DNA of 64,000 nucleotides from Pyrococcus horikoshii OT3 (GCF_000011105.1 NC_000961.1:1660662-1724661), one strand, 5' to 3'. Counted from the first letter of the stretch, positions 25,700-36,588 are shown. The notes: generated by a model not told the origin, from the letters alone. Numbers and translations: made by a program.

Positions 25700-28600
25700 A
25701 TGATCCTGGATGCTGATTATATAACCGAAGATGGCAAACCGATAATTAGGATATTTAAAAAAGAAAATGGTGAGTTTAAAGTCGAATACGACAGGAATTT
25801 TAGGCCATATATTTACGCCCTCCTTAGAGATGACTCTGCGATAGACGAAATAAAGAAGATCACGGCCCAAAGACATGGAAAAGTTGTGAGAATTGTAGAA
25901 ACCGAGAAGATTCAAAGAAAATTTTTGGGAAGGCCAATAGAAGTGTGGAAGCTCTACCTTGAGCATCCCCAAGACGTTCCCGCTATAAGGGATAAGATAA
26001 GAGAGCATCCAGCGGTTGTTGATATTTTTGAGTACGATATTCCATTTGCAAAAAGATACCTCATAGACAAGGGATTGACTCCAATGGAAGGAAATGAAAA
26101 GCTAACTTTTCTAGCGGTTGACATAGAAACTCTCTATCATGAAGGGGAGGAATTTGGAAAGGGTCCCGTGATAATGATTAGCTATGCTGACGAAGAGGGA
26201 GCAAAGGTAATAACTTGGAAAAAAATTGATCTACCTTATGTTGAAGTTGTTTCGAGCGAAAGGGAAATGATAAAGAGGCTAATTAGGGTAATTAAGGAGA
26301 AAGATCCGGATGTAATAATCACTTACAACGGTGATAACTTTGACTTTCCATACCTCCTAAAGAGGGCTGAAAAGCTCGGTATAAAGCTCCTCCTTGGAAG
26401 GGATAATAGCGAGCCAAAAATGCAGAAAATGGGTGACTCTCTAGCGGTAGAGATAAAAGGGAGAATACACTTTGATCTCTTCCCTGTGATACGGAGAACA
26501 ATAAACTTGCCAACTTACACACTTGAAGCGGTTTACGAGGCCATATTTGGTAAGCCGAAGGAGAAGGTATATGCAGATGAGATTGCAAAGGCCTGGGAAA
26601 CTGGGGAAGGACTCGAGAGAGTTGCAAAGTACTCAATGGAGGACGCCAAGGTAACTTACGAGCTCGGGAGAGAGTTCTTTCCGATGGAAGCCCAGCTCGC
26701 AAGGCTCGTCGGACAACCAGTTTGGGATGTTTCTAGATCCAGTACAGGAAACTTAGTTGAGTGGTTCCTCCTCAGAAAAGCATATGAAAGGAACGAGCTA
26801 GCCCCTAACAAGCCAGATGAAAAGGAGTATGAGAGAAGGCTAAGGGAAAGTTACGAGGGAGGATATGTAAAGGAGCCAGAAAAGGGATTATGGGAGGGAA
26901 TAGTAAGCTTAGACTTCCGCAGTCTATATCCCTCAATAATAATAACCCACAACGTTTCTCCCGATACCCTCAACCGAGAAGGATGCGAGGAATATGACGT
27001 GGCTCCCAAGGTAGGACACCGCTTCTGTAAAGACTTTCCAGGGTTCATTCCAAGTCTACTTGGTCAGCTACTCGAAGAAAGGCAAAAGATCAAGAAGAGA
27101 ATGAAGGAGAGCAAAGATCCCGTTGAGAAAAAGCTCCTCGACTACAGGCAACGGGCTATCAAGATCTTAGCAAACAGCATTTTACCAGATGAATGGCTCC
27201 CAATTGTTGAAAATGAAAAAGTTCGATTCGTAAAAATTGGAGACTTCATAGATAGGGAGATTGAGGAAAACGCTGAGAGAGTGAAGAGGGATGGTGAAAC
27301 TGAAATTCTAGAGGTTAAAGATCTTAAAGCCCTTTCCTTCAATAGAGAAACAAAAAAGAGCGAGCTCAAGAAGGTAAAGGCCCTAATTAGACACCGCTAT
27401 TCAGGGAAGGTTTACAGCATTAAACTAAAGTCAGGGAGAAGGATCAAAATAACCTCAGGTCATAGTCTGTTCTCAGTAAAAAATGGAAAGCTAGTTAAGG
27501 TCAGGGGAGATGAACTCAAGCCTGGTGATCTCGTTGTCGTTCCAGGAAGGTTAAAACTTCCAGAAAGCAAGCAAGTGCTAAATCTCGTTGAACTACTCCT
27601 GAAATTACCCGAAGAGGAGACATCGAACATCGTAATGATGATCCCAGTTAAAGGTAGAAAGAATTTCTTCAAAGGGATGCTCAAAACATTATACTGGATC
27701 TTCGGGGAGGGAGAAAGGCCAAGAACCGCAGGGCGCTATCTCAAGCATCTTGAAAGATTAGGATACGTTAAGCTCAAGAGAAGAGGCTGTGAAGTTCTCG
27801 ACTGGGAGTCACTTAAGAGGTACAGGAAGCTTTACGAGACCCTCATTAAGAACCTGAAATATAACGGTAATAGCAGGGCATACATGGTTGAATTTAACTC
27901 TCTCAGGGATGTAGTGAGCTTAATGCCAATAGAAGAACTTAAGGAGTGGATAATTGGAGAACCTAGGGGTCCTAAGATAGGTACCTTCATTGATGTAGAT
28001 GATTCATTTGCAAAGCTCCTAGGTTACTACATAAGTAGCGGAGATGTAGAGAAAGATAGGGTGAAGTTCCACAGTAAAGATCAAAACGTTCTCGAGGATA
28101 TAGCGAAACTTGCCGAGAAGTTATTTGGAAAGGTGAGGAGAGGAAGAGGATATATTGAGGTATCAGGGAAAATTAGCCATGCCATATTTAGAGTTTTAGC
28201 GGAAGGTAAGAGAATTCCAGAGTTCATCTTCACATCCCCAATGGATATTAAGGTAGCCTTCCTTAAGGGACTCAACGGTAATGCTGAAGAATTAACGTTC
28301 TCCACTAAGAGTGAGCTATTAGTTAACCAGCTTATCCTTCTCCTGAACTCCATTGGAGTTTCGGATATAAAGATTGAACATGAGAAAGGGGTTTACAGAG
28401 TTTACATAAATAAGAAGGAATCCTCCAATGGGGATATAGTACTTGATAGCGTCGAATCTATCGAAGTTGAAAAATACGAGGGCTACGTTTATGATCTAAG
28501 TGTTGAGGATAATGAGAACTTCCTCGTTGGCTTCGGACTACTTTACGCACACAACAGTTATTACGGGTATTATGGTTATGCGAAAGCTAGATGGTACTGC

Positions 28601-29407
28601 AAAGAGTGCGCAGAAAGCGTTACGGCATGGGGGAGGCAATACATAGATTTAGTTAGGAGAGAACTTGAAGCTAGAGGATTTAAAGTCCTGTATATAGACA
28701 CGGATGGACTCTACGCGACTATTCCTGGGGTTAAGGACTGGGAAGAGGTTAAAAGGAGGGCCTTAGAGTTCGTAGACTATATAAACTCCAAGCTCCCAGG
28801 AGTTCTCGAACTCGAATATGAGGGCTTTTACGCAAGGGGGTTCTTCGTCACAAAGAAGAAGTATGCCCTGATAGATGAGGAAGGAAAGATAGTGACAAGA
28901 GGTCTAGAGATAGTTAGGAGGGACTGGAGTGAGATAGCAAAGGAGACCCAAGCAAGAGTTTTAGAGGCCATACTCAAGCACGGTAATGTTGAAGAGGCCG
29001 TCAAGATAGTTAAGGATGTAACCGAAAAGCTGACAAATTATGAAGTTCCCCCAGAAAAGCTGGTCATATACGAGCAGATAACGAGGCCAATAAATGAATA
29101 CAAGGCAATAGGGCCCCACGTAGCCGTGGCAAAGAGGCTTATGGCCAGGGGAATCAAGGTGAAACCTGGGATGGTGATAGGGTACATAGTCCTCAGGGGT
29201 GATGGCCCGATAAGTAAGAGGGCTATCTCAATAGAAGAATTCGATCCCAGGAAGCATAAATACGACGCCGAATACTACATAGAGAACCAAGTCTTACCTG
29301 CCGTTGAAAGAATACTCAAAGCTTTTGGGTACAAAAGGGAAGACCTTAGGTGGCAGAAAACAAAACAAGTGGGATTAGGAGCATGGATCAAGGTCAAGAA
29401 GTCTTAA
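25700..29407 (+). CDS. polB: DNA polymerase B (family B) containing an intein
   Basis: 1235 residues including a 460-residue intein; the mature polymerase would be 775 residues. Exonuclease motif I is [12 protein letters not shown], motif [15 protein letters not shown], motif [16 protein letters not shown]. Polymerase motif A is [23 protein letters not shown], motif [15 protein letters not shown] (split by the intein) and motif [10 protein letters not shown]. The thumb carries the [12 protein letters not shown] region. This is the proofreading replicative or repair polymerase of Pyrococcus. A TATA-like CTTTTATTA lies near 25657. Confidence 0.98.
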   Translation: MILDADYITEDGKPIIRIFKKENGEFKVEYDRNFRPYIYALLRDDSAIDEIKKITAQRHGKVVRIVETEKIQRKFLGRPIEVWKLYLEHPQDVPAIRDKIREHPAVVDIFEYDIPFAKRYLIDKGLTPMEGNEKLTFLAVDIETLYHEGEEFGKGPVIMISYADEEGAKVITWKKIDLPYVEVVSSEREMIKRLIRVIKEKDPDVIITYNGDNFDFPYLLKRAEKLGIKLLLGRDNSEPKMQKMGDSLAVEIKGRIHFDLFPVIRRTINLPTYTLEAVYEAIFGKPKEKVYADEIAKAWETGEGLERVAKYSMEDAKVTYELGREFFPMEAQLARLVGQPVWDVSRSSTGNLVEWFLLRKAYERNELAPNKPDEKEYERRLRESYEGGYVKEPEKGLWEGIVSLDFRSLYPSIIITHNVSPDTLNREGCEEYDVAPKVGHRFCKDFPGFIPSLLGQLLEERQKIKKRMKESKDPVEKKLLDYRQRAIKILANSILPDEWLPIVENEKVRFVKIGDFIDREIEENAERVKRDGETEILEVKDLKALSFNRETKKSELKKVKALIRHRYSGKVYSIKLKSGRRIKITSGHSLFSVKNGKLVKVRGDELKPGDLVVVPGRLKLPESKQVLNLVELLLKLPEEETSNIVMMIPVKGRKNFFKGMLKTLYWIFGEGERPRTAGRYLKHLERLGYVKLKRRGCEVLDWESLKRYRKLYETLIKNLKYNGNSRAYMVEFNSLRDVVSLMPIEELKEWIIGEPRGPKIGTFIDVDDSFAKLLGYYISSGDVEKDRVKFHSKDQNVLEDIAKLAEKLFGKVRRGRGYIEVSGKISHAIFRVLAEGKRIPEFIFTSPMDIKVAFLKGLNGNAEELTFSTKSELLVNQLILLLNSIGVSDIKIEHEKGVYRVYINKKESSNGDIVLDSVESIEVEKYEGYVYDLSVEDNENFLVGFGLLYAHNSYYGYYGYAKARWYCKECAESVTAWGRQYIDLVRRELEARGFKVLYIDTDGLYATIPGVKDWEEVKRRALEFVDYINSKLPGVLELEYEGFYARGFFVTKKKYALIDEEGKIVTRGLEIVRRDWSEIAKETQARVLEAILKHGNVEEAVKIVKDVTEKLTNYEVPPEKLVIYEQITRPINEYKAIGPHVAVAKRLMARGIKVKPGMVIGYIVLRGDGPISKRAISIEEFDPRKHKYDAEYYIENQVLPAVERILKAFGYKREDLRWQKTKQVGLGAWIKVKKS
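27176..28555 (+). other. Intein in DNA polymerase B, 460 residues
   Basis: It spans residues 493-952 of the ORF and inserts in polymerase motif B, between N and S of [12 protein letters not shown]. It begins with Ser ([18 protein letters not shown]), the splicing block B is [15 protein letters not shown] with the TxxH-type His, and it ends [23 protein letters not shown], followed by the +1 Ser of the extein. The homing endonuclease blocks are degenerate: [14 protein letters not shown] lacks the acidic residue before Gly, and the second block [12 protein letters not shown] has lost the D/G-D/E. Confidence 0.95.
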
Positions 29408-29419
29408 TATGCCTTACCT

Positions 29420-30043
29420 TTATCTCGAATTTATAACCTTACTGAACCTGTAAATATCTACGGTAATCCGCTCTAACTTCTTCCTATGGAAAAAGAACTG
29501 GAGTGGTATCTCTATCTTCGTTGTGAGCCTATGAGTTACTACAAACCCATGTTCCCAGGAAAACTTTTCTATAAACCTCCTCACCTCAGGTTTTGCTAAG
29601 TGGATGGAGTAAACAACATCACTTATCTCGAAAGCTTTTAAAAGGAAGGGCCTATCAGCATGCTTCCTTTGACTTCCAAAGGGAGGATTCATTATCACAA
29701 TATCAACCCTAGAGTTGAATTCAGAGACATCCCCTATGAATACCTTAAACTTACCCTTAAATTCACCTAAATTTTCAATTAGAACATCAACAGCTTCTTT
29801 ATCAACTTCAACGCAGATCACTTCCTTAGCCCCAAGAAGAAGGGCCCCATAGCTCAAAACCCCTGTTCCGGCCCCTAGGTCGGCCACCACTTTCCCCTCT
29901 ATATCTCCAAGTGAATAGGCCAACCAAAGCAATTCGGAAGCCGCGTTTCCCGGAGTTCTGTATTGCTCCAACCACACCTTTGGATTTTTAAACCCCTTAA
30001 GCTTTGATAGAGCTATAGCTAATTCCTTCTTTCTCGTCATCAT
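29420..30043 (-). CDS. METTL5-like N6-adenine RNA methyltransferase
   Basis: 207 residues. The N-terminus KKELAIALSKLKGFKNPKVWLEQYRTPGNAASELLW leads into a Rossmann fold with VVADLGAGTGVLSYGALLLGA (SAM site) and MNPPFGSQRKHADRPFL, the NPPF catalytic motif of N6-adenine methyltransferases. The sequence layout is that of METTL5 (small-subunit rRNA m6A in eukaryotes). I recall the P. horikoshii homologue as PH1948, solved by structural genomics. It converges with the polymerase gene. Confidence 0.87.
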   Translation of the reverse strand: MMTRKKELAIALSKLKGFKNPKVWLEQYRTPGNAASELLWLAYSLGDIEGKVVADLGAGTGVLSYGALLLGAKEVICVEVDKEAVDVLIENLGEFKGKFKVFIGDVSEFNSRVDIVIMNPPFGSQRKHADRPFLLKAFEISDVVYSIHLAKPEVRRFIEKFSWEHGFVVTHRLTTKIEIPLQFFFHRKKLERITVDIYRFSKVINSR

Positions 30044-30132
30044 TTTAAAAAGGATATTAAGAGTTTAAGTTTTTAAGTGCAAGCGTAACTTTCTTAAGTA
30101 TGAAACTAATCTTTCAGATGTAGGTGGTTAAA

Positions 30133-31737
30133 ATGGCAAAGATAGTTTTAACCACCGATGAAACCCTAACAAGTACTTACCACAACGTCCCCCTGCTCGA
30201 CTTCTTTGGATGTGCACCCTATGATAAAATCCCAAAATGGGTGTTTAGGTTCCTAGATTCTCAAATACCAGATAAAAACGGAGTACTAACCCAAGCTCCT
30301 TATGGGCTTAGAAAGATAGAAGCAGCGTTACTAAGATGTTATCCTAGAGAGGATGTCGTGGTCGCCCATCCAAGAAAGGTGGAAATGTTCCTCGATGAGA
30401 ACACGGAGATAGTTGGACTTTACGAGATGGATCCCTTTGGACTAGGGCCAGTAACCATGATGTTTACCAACGGTGGACAATGGAAAAGCTATACCTACGT
30501 TAAATTTAGAGAGCTAGTTGAGAAGATAAACTCAGTAAGGGAGAGAAAGGGATTAAAGTTCAAAATAGTAGTGGGCGGACCAGGAGCCTGGCAAGTCGAT
30601 ATGAGGAAAGAAGAGAGGGAAGAATTAAAAATAGATCATGTTGTCATGGGAGAGGCCGAACACGTTATTTGCAAAATATTCGAAGATATAATAAACGGGA
30701 GTGCCGATGAAACAATAATCATAAGGAAAGGTCCGAAGATAGAGGAGATACCAACAATAGTGGCCCCCTCTTATAAAGGACTTGTGGAAGTAATGAGGGG
30801 ATGTGGAAGAGGTTGTCGCTTCTGCGAACCAAACCTCAGGGTTGCCCGCTATATGCCACTTGAGAAAATAGAGAAGGAGATAAGGGTAAATATAAACGCT
30901 GGAATAGACCATGCATGGCTTCACAGCGAAGACATATTCTTGTATAAAGTAGAAGATAAGAAGAACTTCTACCCAAATGCTGAAGCCGTCATAGAGCTAT
31001 TCGAAATGGCTAGACAATATACCAAGAACGTTAATCCAACCCATGGAACTGTAGCTGGAGCTTTAGCTGTTCCTGGGATGATAGAGGAGATATCAAGGAT
31101 AGTTGAAGCAGGGGATACCCACTGGGTAGGAATCCAGGTCGGCCTGGAAACTGCGGATCCAGAAATAATTGGAAGACTAATGAACAACAAGATGAAGCCC
31201 TTCTCCCCAGAGGAATGGCCCTGGGTCGTGTTAAATGGAACGTACGTCCTTAATAAGAACTATTGGTTCCCAGCATATACCACAATACTTGGACTTCCAG
31301 GAGACAATGACGATGCAGAAATAATGACCGCAAGATTAATTATCACAATGGAGAAAGAGCTCGAAGAAAAGCTTGGGAACAGGGCCCACTTTACAGTAAC
31401 GCCTCTAGCTTTCGTCCCTATGGGAGTCCTCAAGGGTGAACAGTTCTACAAGGTTGAAGAGATGATAACCTATGGGCAGTTCCTTCACCTTTACTATGCC
31501 TGGAAACATTTAGCGAAGGAAATTGTCAGGGGATTACCAAAGGTTATGTGGGGAAACCTTTTCCTAGTCCCCTTATTCCCATTGGCAAGATTTGGAATTA
31601 GAGTAGTGCTTAAGCAGATTGAAAAGTGGGGCAAGAAGAAGGGATTCGAAGTCAAGAAGCTCGATCCCCTTGATGTCAAGATAGATGTAGATGAGCATGT
31701 GTGGGGAACTAAACCCAGCTTGGCTGAAGCTTATTAG
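30133..31737 (+). CDS. Radical SAM protein, B12-binding type
   Basis: About 534 residues, start ATG after GGTGG. The N-terminal half (1-190) is a Rossmann-type region with PREDVVVAHPRKVEMF and VVGGPGAWQVD, GEAEHVI, consistent with a cobalamin-binding-like domain. The radical SAM core has VMRGCGRGCRFCEPNLR, the CxxxCxxC iron-sulfur motif (around residue 230), then HSEDIFLY and GIQVGLETADPEIIG. No DxHxxG cobalamin motif is obvious. Function unknown; members are often methylthio- or C-C bond-forming enzymes. A TATA box (GTTTTTAAG, near 30068) and short leader precede it. Confidence 0.78.
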   Translation: MAKIVLTTDETLTSTYHNVPLLDFFGCAPYDKIPKWVFRFLDSQIPDKNGVLTQAPYGLRKIEAALLRCYPREDVVVAHPRKVEMFLDENTEIVGLYEMDPFGLGPVTMMFTNGGQWKSYTYVKFRELVEKINSVRERKGLKFKIVVGGPGAWQVDMRKEEREELKIDHVVMGEAEHVICKIFEDIINGSADETIIIRKGPKIEEIPTIVAPSYKGLVEVMRGCGRGCRFCEPNLRVARYMPLEKIEKEIRVNINAGIDHAWLHSEDIFLYKVEDKKNFYPNAEAVIELFEMARQYTKNVNPTHGTVAGALAVPGMIEEISRIVEAGDTHWVGIQVGLETADPEIIGRLMNNKMKPFSPEEWPWVVLNGTYVLNKNYWFPAYTTILGLPGDNDDAEIMTARLIITMEKELEEKLGNRAHFTVTPLAFVPMGVLKGEQFYKVEEMITYGQFLHLYYAWKHLAKEIVRGLPKVMWGNLFLVPLFPLARFGIRVVLKQIEKWGKKKGFEVKKLDPLDVKIDVDEHVWGTKPSLAEAY

Positions 31738-31770
31738 GTTTCCCCTTCCTCATAATTTTTGGTGATCACC

Positions 31771-33213
31771 ATGAAGATTGAGGATGTTTACATATGGGAT
31801 ATCAACGCAAGATGGCTCGGTGTAACTCCGTACCAACTCATGGAGAATGCGGGGGCAAGTGTTGCTAGGGTTATAGAAGAGAAGTTCGGGAAAAATCTTA
31901 AGATAGCAGTTTTCTGCGGAACCGGGAACAACGGTGGAGATGGGTTCGTTGCTGCAAGGCACTTAAGTTATGAAAACGATGTTACAGTGTTCTTAATTGG
32001 AGAAGAAGTTAAGATAAGGAGTGAAGAAGCTAAACTGAACTGGAACATACTGAAGAATTTAGACTTCGTCAAAATAAAGGTGCTCAAGGATTCAAGCCAA
32101 ATAAGAGAGCTAGACTTAAGTGAATTTGACATAATAGTTGATGCCCTCCTGGGGGCCGGAACAAGGGGAAAACCCAGGGAACCGATAAAATCTGCAATAG
32201 AGAAGATAAACGAGTACAGTGGAAAGGTAAAGATAGTTAGCATAGACCTACCAAGCGGATATCCAAGCGAAATTAGAGTAAAGGCCGATTTTGCAGTAAC
32301 GTTTCAGTGGGATAAAGAAGAATTTAAAGATTTTAAAAGGATAATTGCTAAAATAGGCTACCCAAAAGAGCTCAAATACCTCGTAGGACCAGCCCATGTC
32401 AAATTCGCCTATAAAAGAAAAGGAGAACACAAGGGGCAGAATGGGAAGCTTTTGATAATTGGAGGAAGTGAAAACTACTATGGAGCCCCAGTGCTAGCTG
32501 CGAGTGCAGCAAAGCACTTGGTAGATCTGGTATTCCTACTCCTCCCTCAAAATGCGGCCAGAAGGGTAAATGATCCTGATCTAATAGTTAGGGAAGTTGA
32601 TGGTTTAAACTTTACTCCCGAGCATATTAAAAGTGCACTAGAGCTAGTGGAAAAGGTTGATGCAATCGTCATAGGGCCTGGAATTGGAGTTAGGGAAGAG
32701 ACAAAAGAATTCGTCAAGGGGATCATTGAGAGGGTTGAGAAGCCGATTGTTGTTGATGCGGATGGACTCAAGATAATTGCGGAGTTCAAAGACATCCTTA
32801 AGGGTAAAGAGATCGTCTTAACGCCCCATGCCGGAGAGTTCAAGCTACTCTTCGGTGAAAAGGTTCCAGAAGATCTAGTCGAGAAAGGAAAGGTTGTCAT
32901 GAGAAGGGCGAAGGAAATAGGAGCAACAATACTGCTCAAAGGAAAGTACGACGTAATAAGCGACGGAAAAGTGTGGCTTTACAACAAAACAGGGAACAGG
33001 GGAATGACAACTGGAGGAACGGGAGATGTGCTTGCAGGAACTGTTGGGGCGTTCTTAGCGTTGGGAAATAAAGCATTAAAAGCTGCCGCTGCGGGGGCAT
33101 TCCTAGTAGGTTTTGCCGGAGATCTAGTTATGGAAGAAAAGGGAGAAGCCTTCACGGCCAGGGATGTAGCTGAGAAGATTCCGATAGCATTAAAGAAGAT
33201 TATAGAGTTTTAA
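31771..33213 (+). CDS. nnr: Bifunctional NAD(P)H-hydrate repair enzyme (epimerase + dehydratase)
   Basis: 480 residues. The N-terminal YjeF epimerase domain has MENAGASVARVIE, CGTGNNGGDGFVAARHL and DIIVDALLGAGTRG; the C-terminal ribokinase-like ADP-dependent dehydratase domain has KLLIIGGSENYYGAPVLAA, VIGPGIGVREETK, VVDADGLKII, LTPHAGEFKLLF and TTGGTGDVLAGTVGAFLALG. It repairs hydrated NADH and NADPH, which form readily at high temperature. Start ATG follows GGTGATCACC. The 3' end overlaps the HAD-IIA gene by 14 bases. Confidence 0.95.
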   Translation: MKIEDVYIWDINARWLGVTPYQLMENAGASVARVIEEKFGKNLKIAVFCGTGNNGGDGFVAARHLSYENDVTVFLIGEEVKIRSEEAKLNWNILKNLDFVKIKVLKDSSQIRELDLSEFDIIVDALLGAGTRGKPREPIKSAIEKINEYSGKVKIVSIDLPSGYPSEIRVKADFAVTFQWDKEEFKDFKRIIAKIGYPKELKYLVGPAHVKFAYKRKGEHKGQNGKLLIIGGSENYYGAPVLAASAAKHLVDLVFLLLPQNAARRVNDPDLIVREVDGLNFTPEHIKSALELVEKVDAIVIGPGIGVREETKEFVKGIIERVEKPIVVDADGLKIIAEFKDILKGKEIVLTPHAGEFKLLFGEKVPEDLVEKGKVVMRRAKEIGATILLKGKYDVISDGKVWLYNKTGNRGMTTGGTGDVLAGTVGAFLALGNKALKAAAAGAFLVGFAGDLVMEEKGEAFTARDVAEKIPIALKKIIEF

Positions 33214-33991
33214 GATAGTCAATCAACTCATAAACGCTTGGAAGGACTAAGTCCGGTTTGTACTCACTCTTTTTTATATCTTCAAGTGAGCTAACCCCAG
33301 TTAATACCATTATCGCTTTCATGCCAAACTTCTTGGCAAAGGCTATATCAGTATCCAACCTATCTCCCACCATCCAAAGTTCCTCCCCAGGGAACATCTC
33401 TCTCACAACCTCATACATGGGCTCATTGGGCTTCCCTATTATTATTGGCTCTACGTTAGTTGCCACCTTTAGAGCAGCTATTATAGATCCGGCCCCAGGA
33501 TAGATACCCTCTTCGCCAGGGAGCGTCGCATCAGGGTTAGTTCCTATAAAGGTAGCCCCATTCCTTATGGCTAATGTCGCATACTTTAGCTTTTCATAAG
33601 TCAAATCAGGATCCAAGCCGACGACAACGTGCTTTACCTCTTTCCAAGATCCCTGCCTTGCTTCATCAAGCGTGACTATCCCCCAGCCAAGGGCTTGCAT
33701 CTCCTTAACTAACCCCTCTCCCCCGATGACAAAGATTTTACCTGGATCAAGGTGTTTACTCATGTAAAGCCTCGTCGCAAGACCAGAGGTTATTATGATG
33801 CTGGAGGAAACGTCAATTCCCATCTTAAGTAGCTTTTCTCTATACATCTCTGGTGTTTTCGTTGAGTTGTTCGTGAGGAAAGCGAAGGGGATACCCCTTT
33901 CCTTTAAGAATTCTATAAGCTCTCTTACCCCAGGAATTGCCCTGTTCCCCCTGTAAAGAACCCCATCCATATCGAATATTATCGCAACCAT
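33200..33991 (-). CDS. HAD-IIA family phosphatase (NagD / 4-nitrophenylphosphatase-like)
   Basis: 263 residues. IIFDMDGVLYRGNRAIPG (motif I), FLTNNSTKTPEMYREKL (motif II), a large cap domain in the centre, then IGKPNEPMYEVV and WMVGDRLDTDIAFAKKFGMKA (motifs III and IV). The NNSTKT loop and mid-protein alpha/beta cap are typical of type IIA HAD phosphatases acting on sugar or nucleoside phosphates. I recall it as PH1952, a structural genomics target. Confidence 0.9.
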   Translation of the reverse strand: MVAIIFDMDGVLYRGNRAIPGVRELIEFLKERGIPFAFLTNNSTKTPEMYREKLLKMGIDVSSSIIITSGLATRLYMSKHLDPGKIFVIGGEGLVKEMQALGWGIVTLDEARQGSWKEVKHVVVGLDPDLTYEKLKYATLAIRNGATFIGTNPDATLPGEEGIYPGAGSIIAALKVATNVEPIIIGKPNEPMYEVVREMFPGEELWMVGDRLDTDIAFAKKFGMKAIMVLTGVSSLEDIKKSEYKPDLVLPSVYELIDYLKTL

Positions 33992-34021
33992 GATTGAAGA
34001 AGCGAAAGGAGGAATAAAAGG

Positions 34022-36139
34022 TTAATCCATTAACCTATAAAGGGTGTTCCAATAAACATCCTTGAGCTTATCTAGATTCCAGAGTAAAACTTCGTCATTT
34101 ATCTTAACGCTGAACGAATTAGATCCTATTATCCTTCCGATAACCTTAAGATCCGTTATCTCCCTAGCCTCTTCAAGTTTCCTCTCTGGAAGAACAACTA
34201 GATATCTACCATGACTTTCACTGAACGCGAACTCTACAGGGTTCATATCGGTTTTAATAGTAACTTCCATCCCAACGTTGAACAATGCAGCTACCTCAGC
34301 TAATGCTACAAGGAGTCCTCCCCTAGATAAATCGTGCACGAAACTAACGAGAGAGGCATTTATAAGCCTTAAAATGCTTTCAGCATTTTTCCTCTCCACC
34401 TCTAAATTTACCCTGGGAGCAATACCCTTCCTTATTCCGAGAACCCTGTAGAGCTCGGATCCCCCAAGCTCCCTCTTGGTTTCCCCAACCAAGGTTACAA
34501 CATCTCCCTTATTAGGTCCCTTAGGTATTTTACTTAGCTTTACCTTTCCAACACCTGCAACTACAGGGGTAGGCTTTATCGGCTTATCAACGATTTCATT
34601 GTAAAAGCTAACGTTTCCGCTGACGTAAGCTAAGTTAAAAGCCTTAGCAGCATCAGCTAATCCCTTCACCGTTTCAGCAAAGCTCCAGTAAACCTCTGGC
34701 CTTTCAGGGGAAGCAAAGTTTAGATTATCTACGAGGGCTAAAGGTTTAGCACCGACACTTACTAGGTTCCTTACAACTTCAGCGACGAGGCCCATCGCAC
34801 CATGGTAAGGATTCAAGTAACAATGATTCGGATTTCCATCTGCCGTAATAGCGATCCCATATTCCTCATTTATCTTCAGCACTGCAGAGTCAAATCCAGG
34901 CTTCACAACAGTCCTACCCTGAACTTCATGGTCATATTGTTCCCATATCCATCTCTTTGCTACTATGTTAGGACTTCTCCAGACCTTCTCAAAGGCCTCC
35001 TGAAGAGATATCCTAGGGATCCCAACTTCCTCTTCAATTTTATATTCCTTCATTGGCCACTCAATAGTTGGAACTTCCGTTAGTAGATCAATTGGAAGCT
35101 CCGCAACTTTACTTCCCTTCCAATAAACTATGAATTTAGGTTCCTCTATAACCTCACCAACGACGCTCCACTCAAGCTCGTACTTCTCAAAGATCCTTGC
35201 AAGCTCTTCAACATCTTCAGGTCTTACCGCGAAAAGCATTCTCTCCTGGCTTTCTGATATCATAACTTCAAGAGGGGTCATTCCAGGCTCCCTTAAGAGA
35301 ACTTTGTCAGCATAAATTATTGCGCCAAAGCCTCTCTTCCCAACCATCTCTGAAGCGGCACAGGTTAATCCTCCCCCACCTAAATCCTTGAGGGCCCTAA
35401 CCTTTCCAGTATAGACAGCTTCAAGCGTTGCCTCAATTAATAGCTTCTCCGTAAAGGGATCTGGAATTTGGACAGCTGACCTATCTTCTTCTTCAGCATT
35501 TTCACTTAACTCTTCGCTAGCAAAGGTGACCCCATGAATGCCATCCCTTCCAGTCCTATTTCCCACTATGATTAGCTTTAAGCCCGGCTCTGTTACGTAG
35601 CTGTGGACGAGGTGTTCAGGTTTCATTATTCCAACACAAGCAACGTTAACTAGAGTGTAGTTGTCTAAGCTTTCGTCAAATTCAGTCTCCCCTCCCACAG
35701 TGGGAACTCCTATTCTGTTTCCATAATCAGATATTCCCTTAACCACGTATTCGAAGAGATACCTGTTCTTCTCCTTCTCCAAAGGGCCGAACCTTATTGG
35801 GTCGAGCAGAGCTATCGGCCTAGCCCCCATACATAAAATATCCCTAACTATTCCACCAACACCAGTGGCAGCACCGCCATAGGGTTCAACAGCGGAAGGA
35901 TGATTATGACTCTCTATTCCAATTACGATCCAAGTTTTATCATCAAATTTAATTATTCCAGCATCCTCTCCTGGGCCCAAAACAACGTGCTCGTTTTTTG
36001 TAGGTAATAACTTCAACCATTTTCTGCTCGACTTATAGGAGACGTGCTCACTCCACATTACCTCAAGCATTGCCCTTTCAACATCGTTCGGTTCCCTTCC
36101 AAGTCTCTCACGAATTAACTTTTCCTCCTGGGGAAACAT
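34022..36139 (-). CDS. purL: Phosphoribosylformylglycinamidine synthase, large subunit PurL
   Basis: 705 residues, the short archaeal PurL form that works with PurS and Pur[77 protein letters not shown] and [17 protein letters not shown] are ATP and substrate loops. It converts FGAR to FGAM with ATP and PurQ-supplied ammonia. Start ATG follows GGAGGTG. Its upstream region carries a TATA element and a perfect palindrome (36198-36215) shared with the purSQ promoter. Confidence 0.97.
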   Translation of the reverse strand: MFPQEEKLIRERLGREPNDVERAMLEVMWSEHVSYKSSRKWLKLLPTKNEHVVLGPGEDAGIIKFDDKTWIVIGIESHNHPSAVEPYGGAATGVGGIVRDILCMGARPIALLDPIRFGPLEKEKNRYLFEYVVKGISDYGNRIGVPTVGGETEFDESLDNYTLVNVACVGIMKPEHLVHSYVTEPGLKLIIVGNRTGRDGIHGVTFASEELSENAEEEDRSAVQIPDPFTEKLLIEATLEAVYTGKVRALKDLGGGGLTCAASEMVGKRGFGAIIYADKVLLREPGMTPLEVMISESQERMLFAVRPEDVEELARIFEKYELEWSVVGEVIEEPKFIVYWKGSKVAELPIDLLTEVPTIEWPMKEYKIEEEVGIPRISLQEAFEKVWRSPNIVAKRWIWEQYDHEVQGRTVVKPGFDSAVLKINEEYGIAITADGNPNHCYLNPYHGAMGLVAEVVRNLVSVGAKPLALVDNLNFASPERPEVYWSFAETVKGLADAAKAFNLAYVSGNVSFYNEIVDKPIKPTPVVAGVGKVKLSKIPKGPNKGDVVTLVGETKRELGGSELYRVLGIRKGIAPRVNLEVERKNAESILRLINASLVSFVHDLSRGGLLVALAEVAALFNVGMEVTIKTDMNPVEFAFSESHGRYLVVLPERKLEEAREITDLKVIGRIIGSNSFSVKINDEVLLWNLDKLKDVYWNTLYRLMD

Positions 36140-36197
36140 CGTGACACCTCCTTATTTGCCAGAAAAATGTAAAAATTTTAAATTTTTAAGATTTATT

Positions 36198-36215
36198 TTG
36201 ACAAAGAAATGTCAA
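36198..36215. promoter_or_regulatory. Perfect palindrome, candidate purine operator upstream of purL
   Basis: TTGACAAAGAAATGTCAA: 6-base arms TTGACA/TGTCAA with a 6-base spacer. Relative to purL (minus strand) it lies just upstream of an AAATTTTTACAT/TTTAAAATT TATA region, an activator-like or upstream-repressor position. The same design occurs before purS at 37731-37748, with a near-identical distance to a shared ATGTAAAAATT block (30 versus 31 bases). Confidence 0.65.
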
Positions 36216-36261
36216 TCACTCACCCTAAATCCTATCAACTGAAACTGAGATGGGAGTTGAG

Positions 36262-36588
36262 ATGGGTATTGAGGAAAAAACCGAGATCATCAAGAGGGAA
36301 ATTAAGAGGATGTTTGAGGGTAAGAAGTTATCGGAGGTAAATGAATTTAGTGATTACGTTAAGGGGTATGATGTTTGGTTTGATGGAAAGATGGGAGGGG
36401 TTTGTATCCGCGTCGATTTGGAGTTACGTGTAAATGAGAAACCATCTGGAGTGTTTTCGCATGTGGTGTGCGTCTCGCAGAATGTTATTATGAAAATGGA
36501 TGAGATAGACCTCTGGGAGTTAGCGTATAATATTGTCCTTCATGTTGAGAGTAAAATGTGTTGGGAGTGGAATGTGCCCTTGTGTTGA
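36262..36588 (+). CDS. Hypothetical protein, foreign-looking, about 108 residues
   Basis: Not recognised. From MGIEEKTEIIKREIKRMFEG to NVPLC; a start 12 bases earlier is also possible. The ORF is G- and T-rich with many GTT/GTG/TGT codons, unlike its neighbours, and has four Cys, several Trp and a run of hydrophobic strands (GGVCIRVDLELRV, GVFSHVVCVSQNVIM, LWELAYNIVLHVES). It splits the purL and purSQ gene groups. Weak GGGAG lies upstream. Possibly a remnant or transferred gene. Confidence 0.4.
   Translation: MGIEEKTEIIKREIKRMFEGKKLSEVNEFSDYVKGYDVWFDGKMGGVCIRVDLELRVNEKPSGVFSHVVCVSQNVIMKMDEIDLWELAYNIVLHVESKMCWEWNVPLC

Noticed and set aside
26319-26702. Minus-strand ORF of 127 codons in the DNA polymerase gene
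   Set aside because: Antisense of exonuclease and polymerase motifs; composition is that of a shadow.
30000-30043. ATGATGA C-box-like motif at the METTL5-like start (minus strand)
   Set aside because: No matching D box follows; it is simply Met-Met at the start of the gene.
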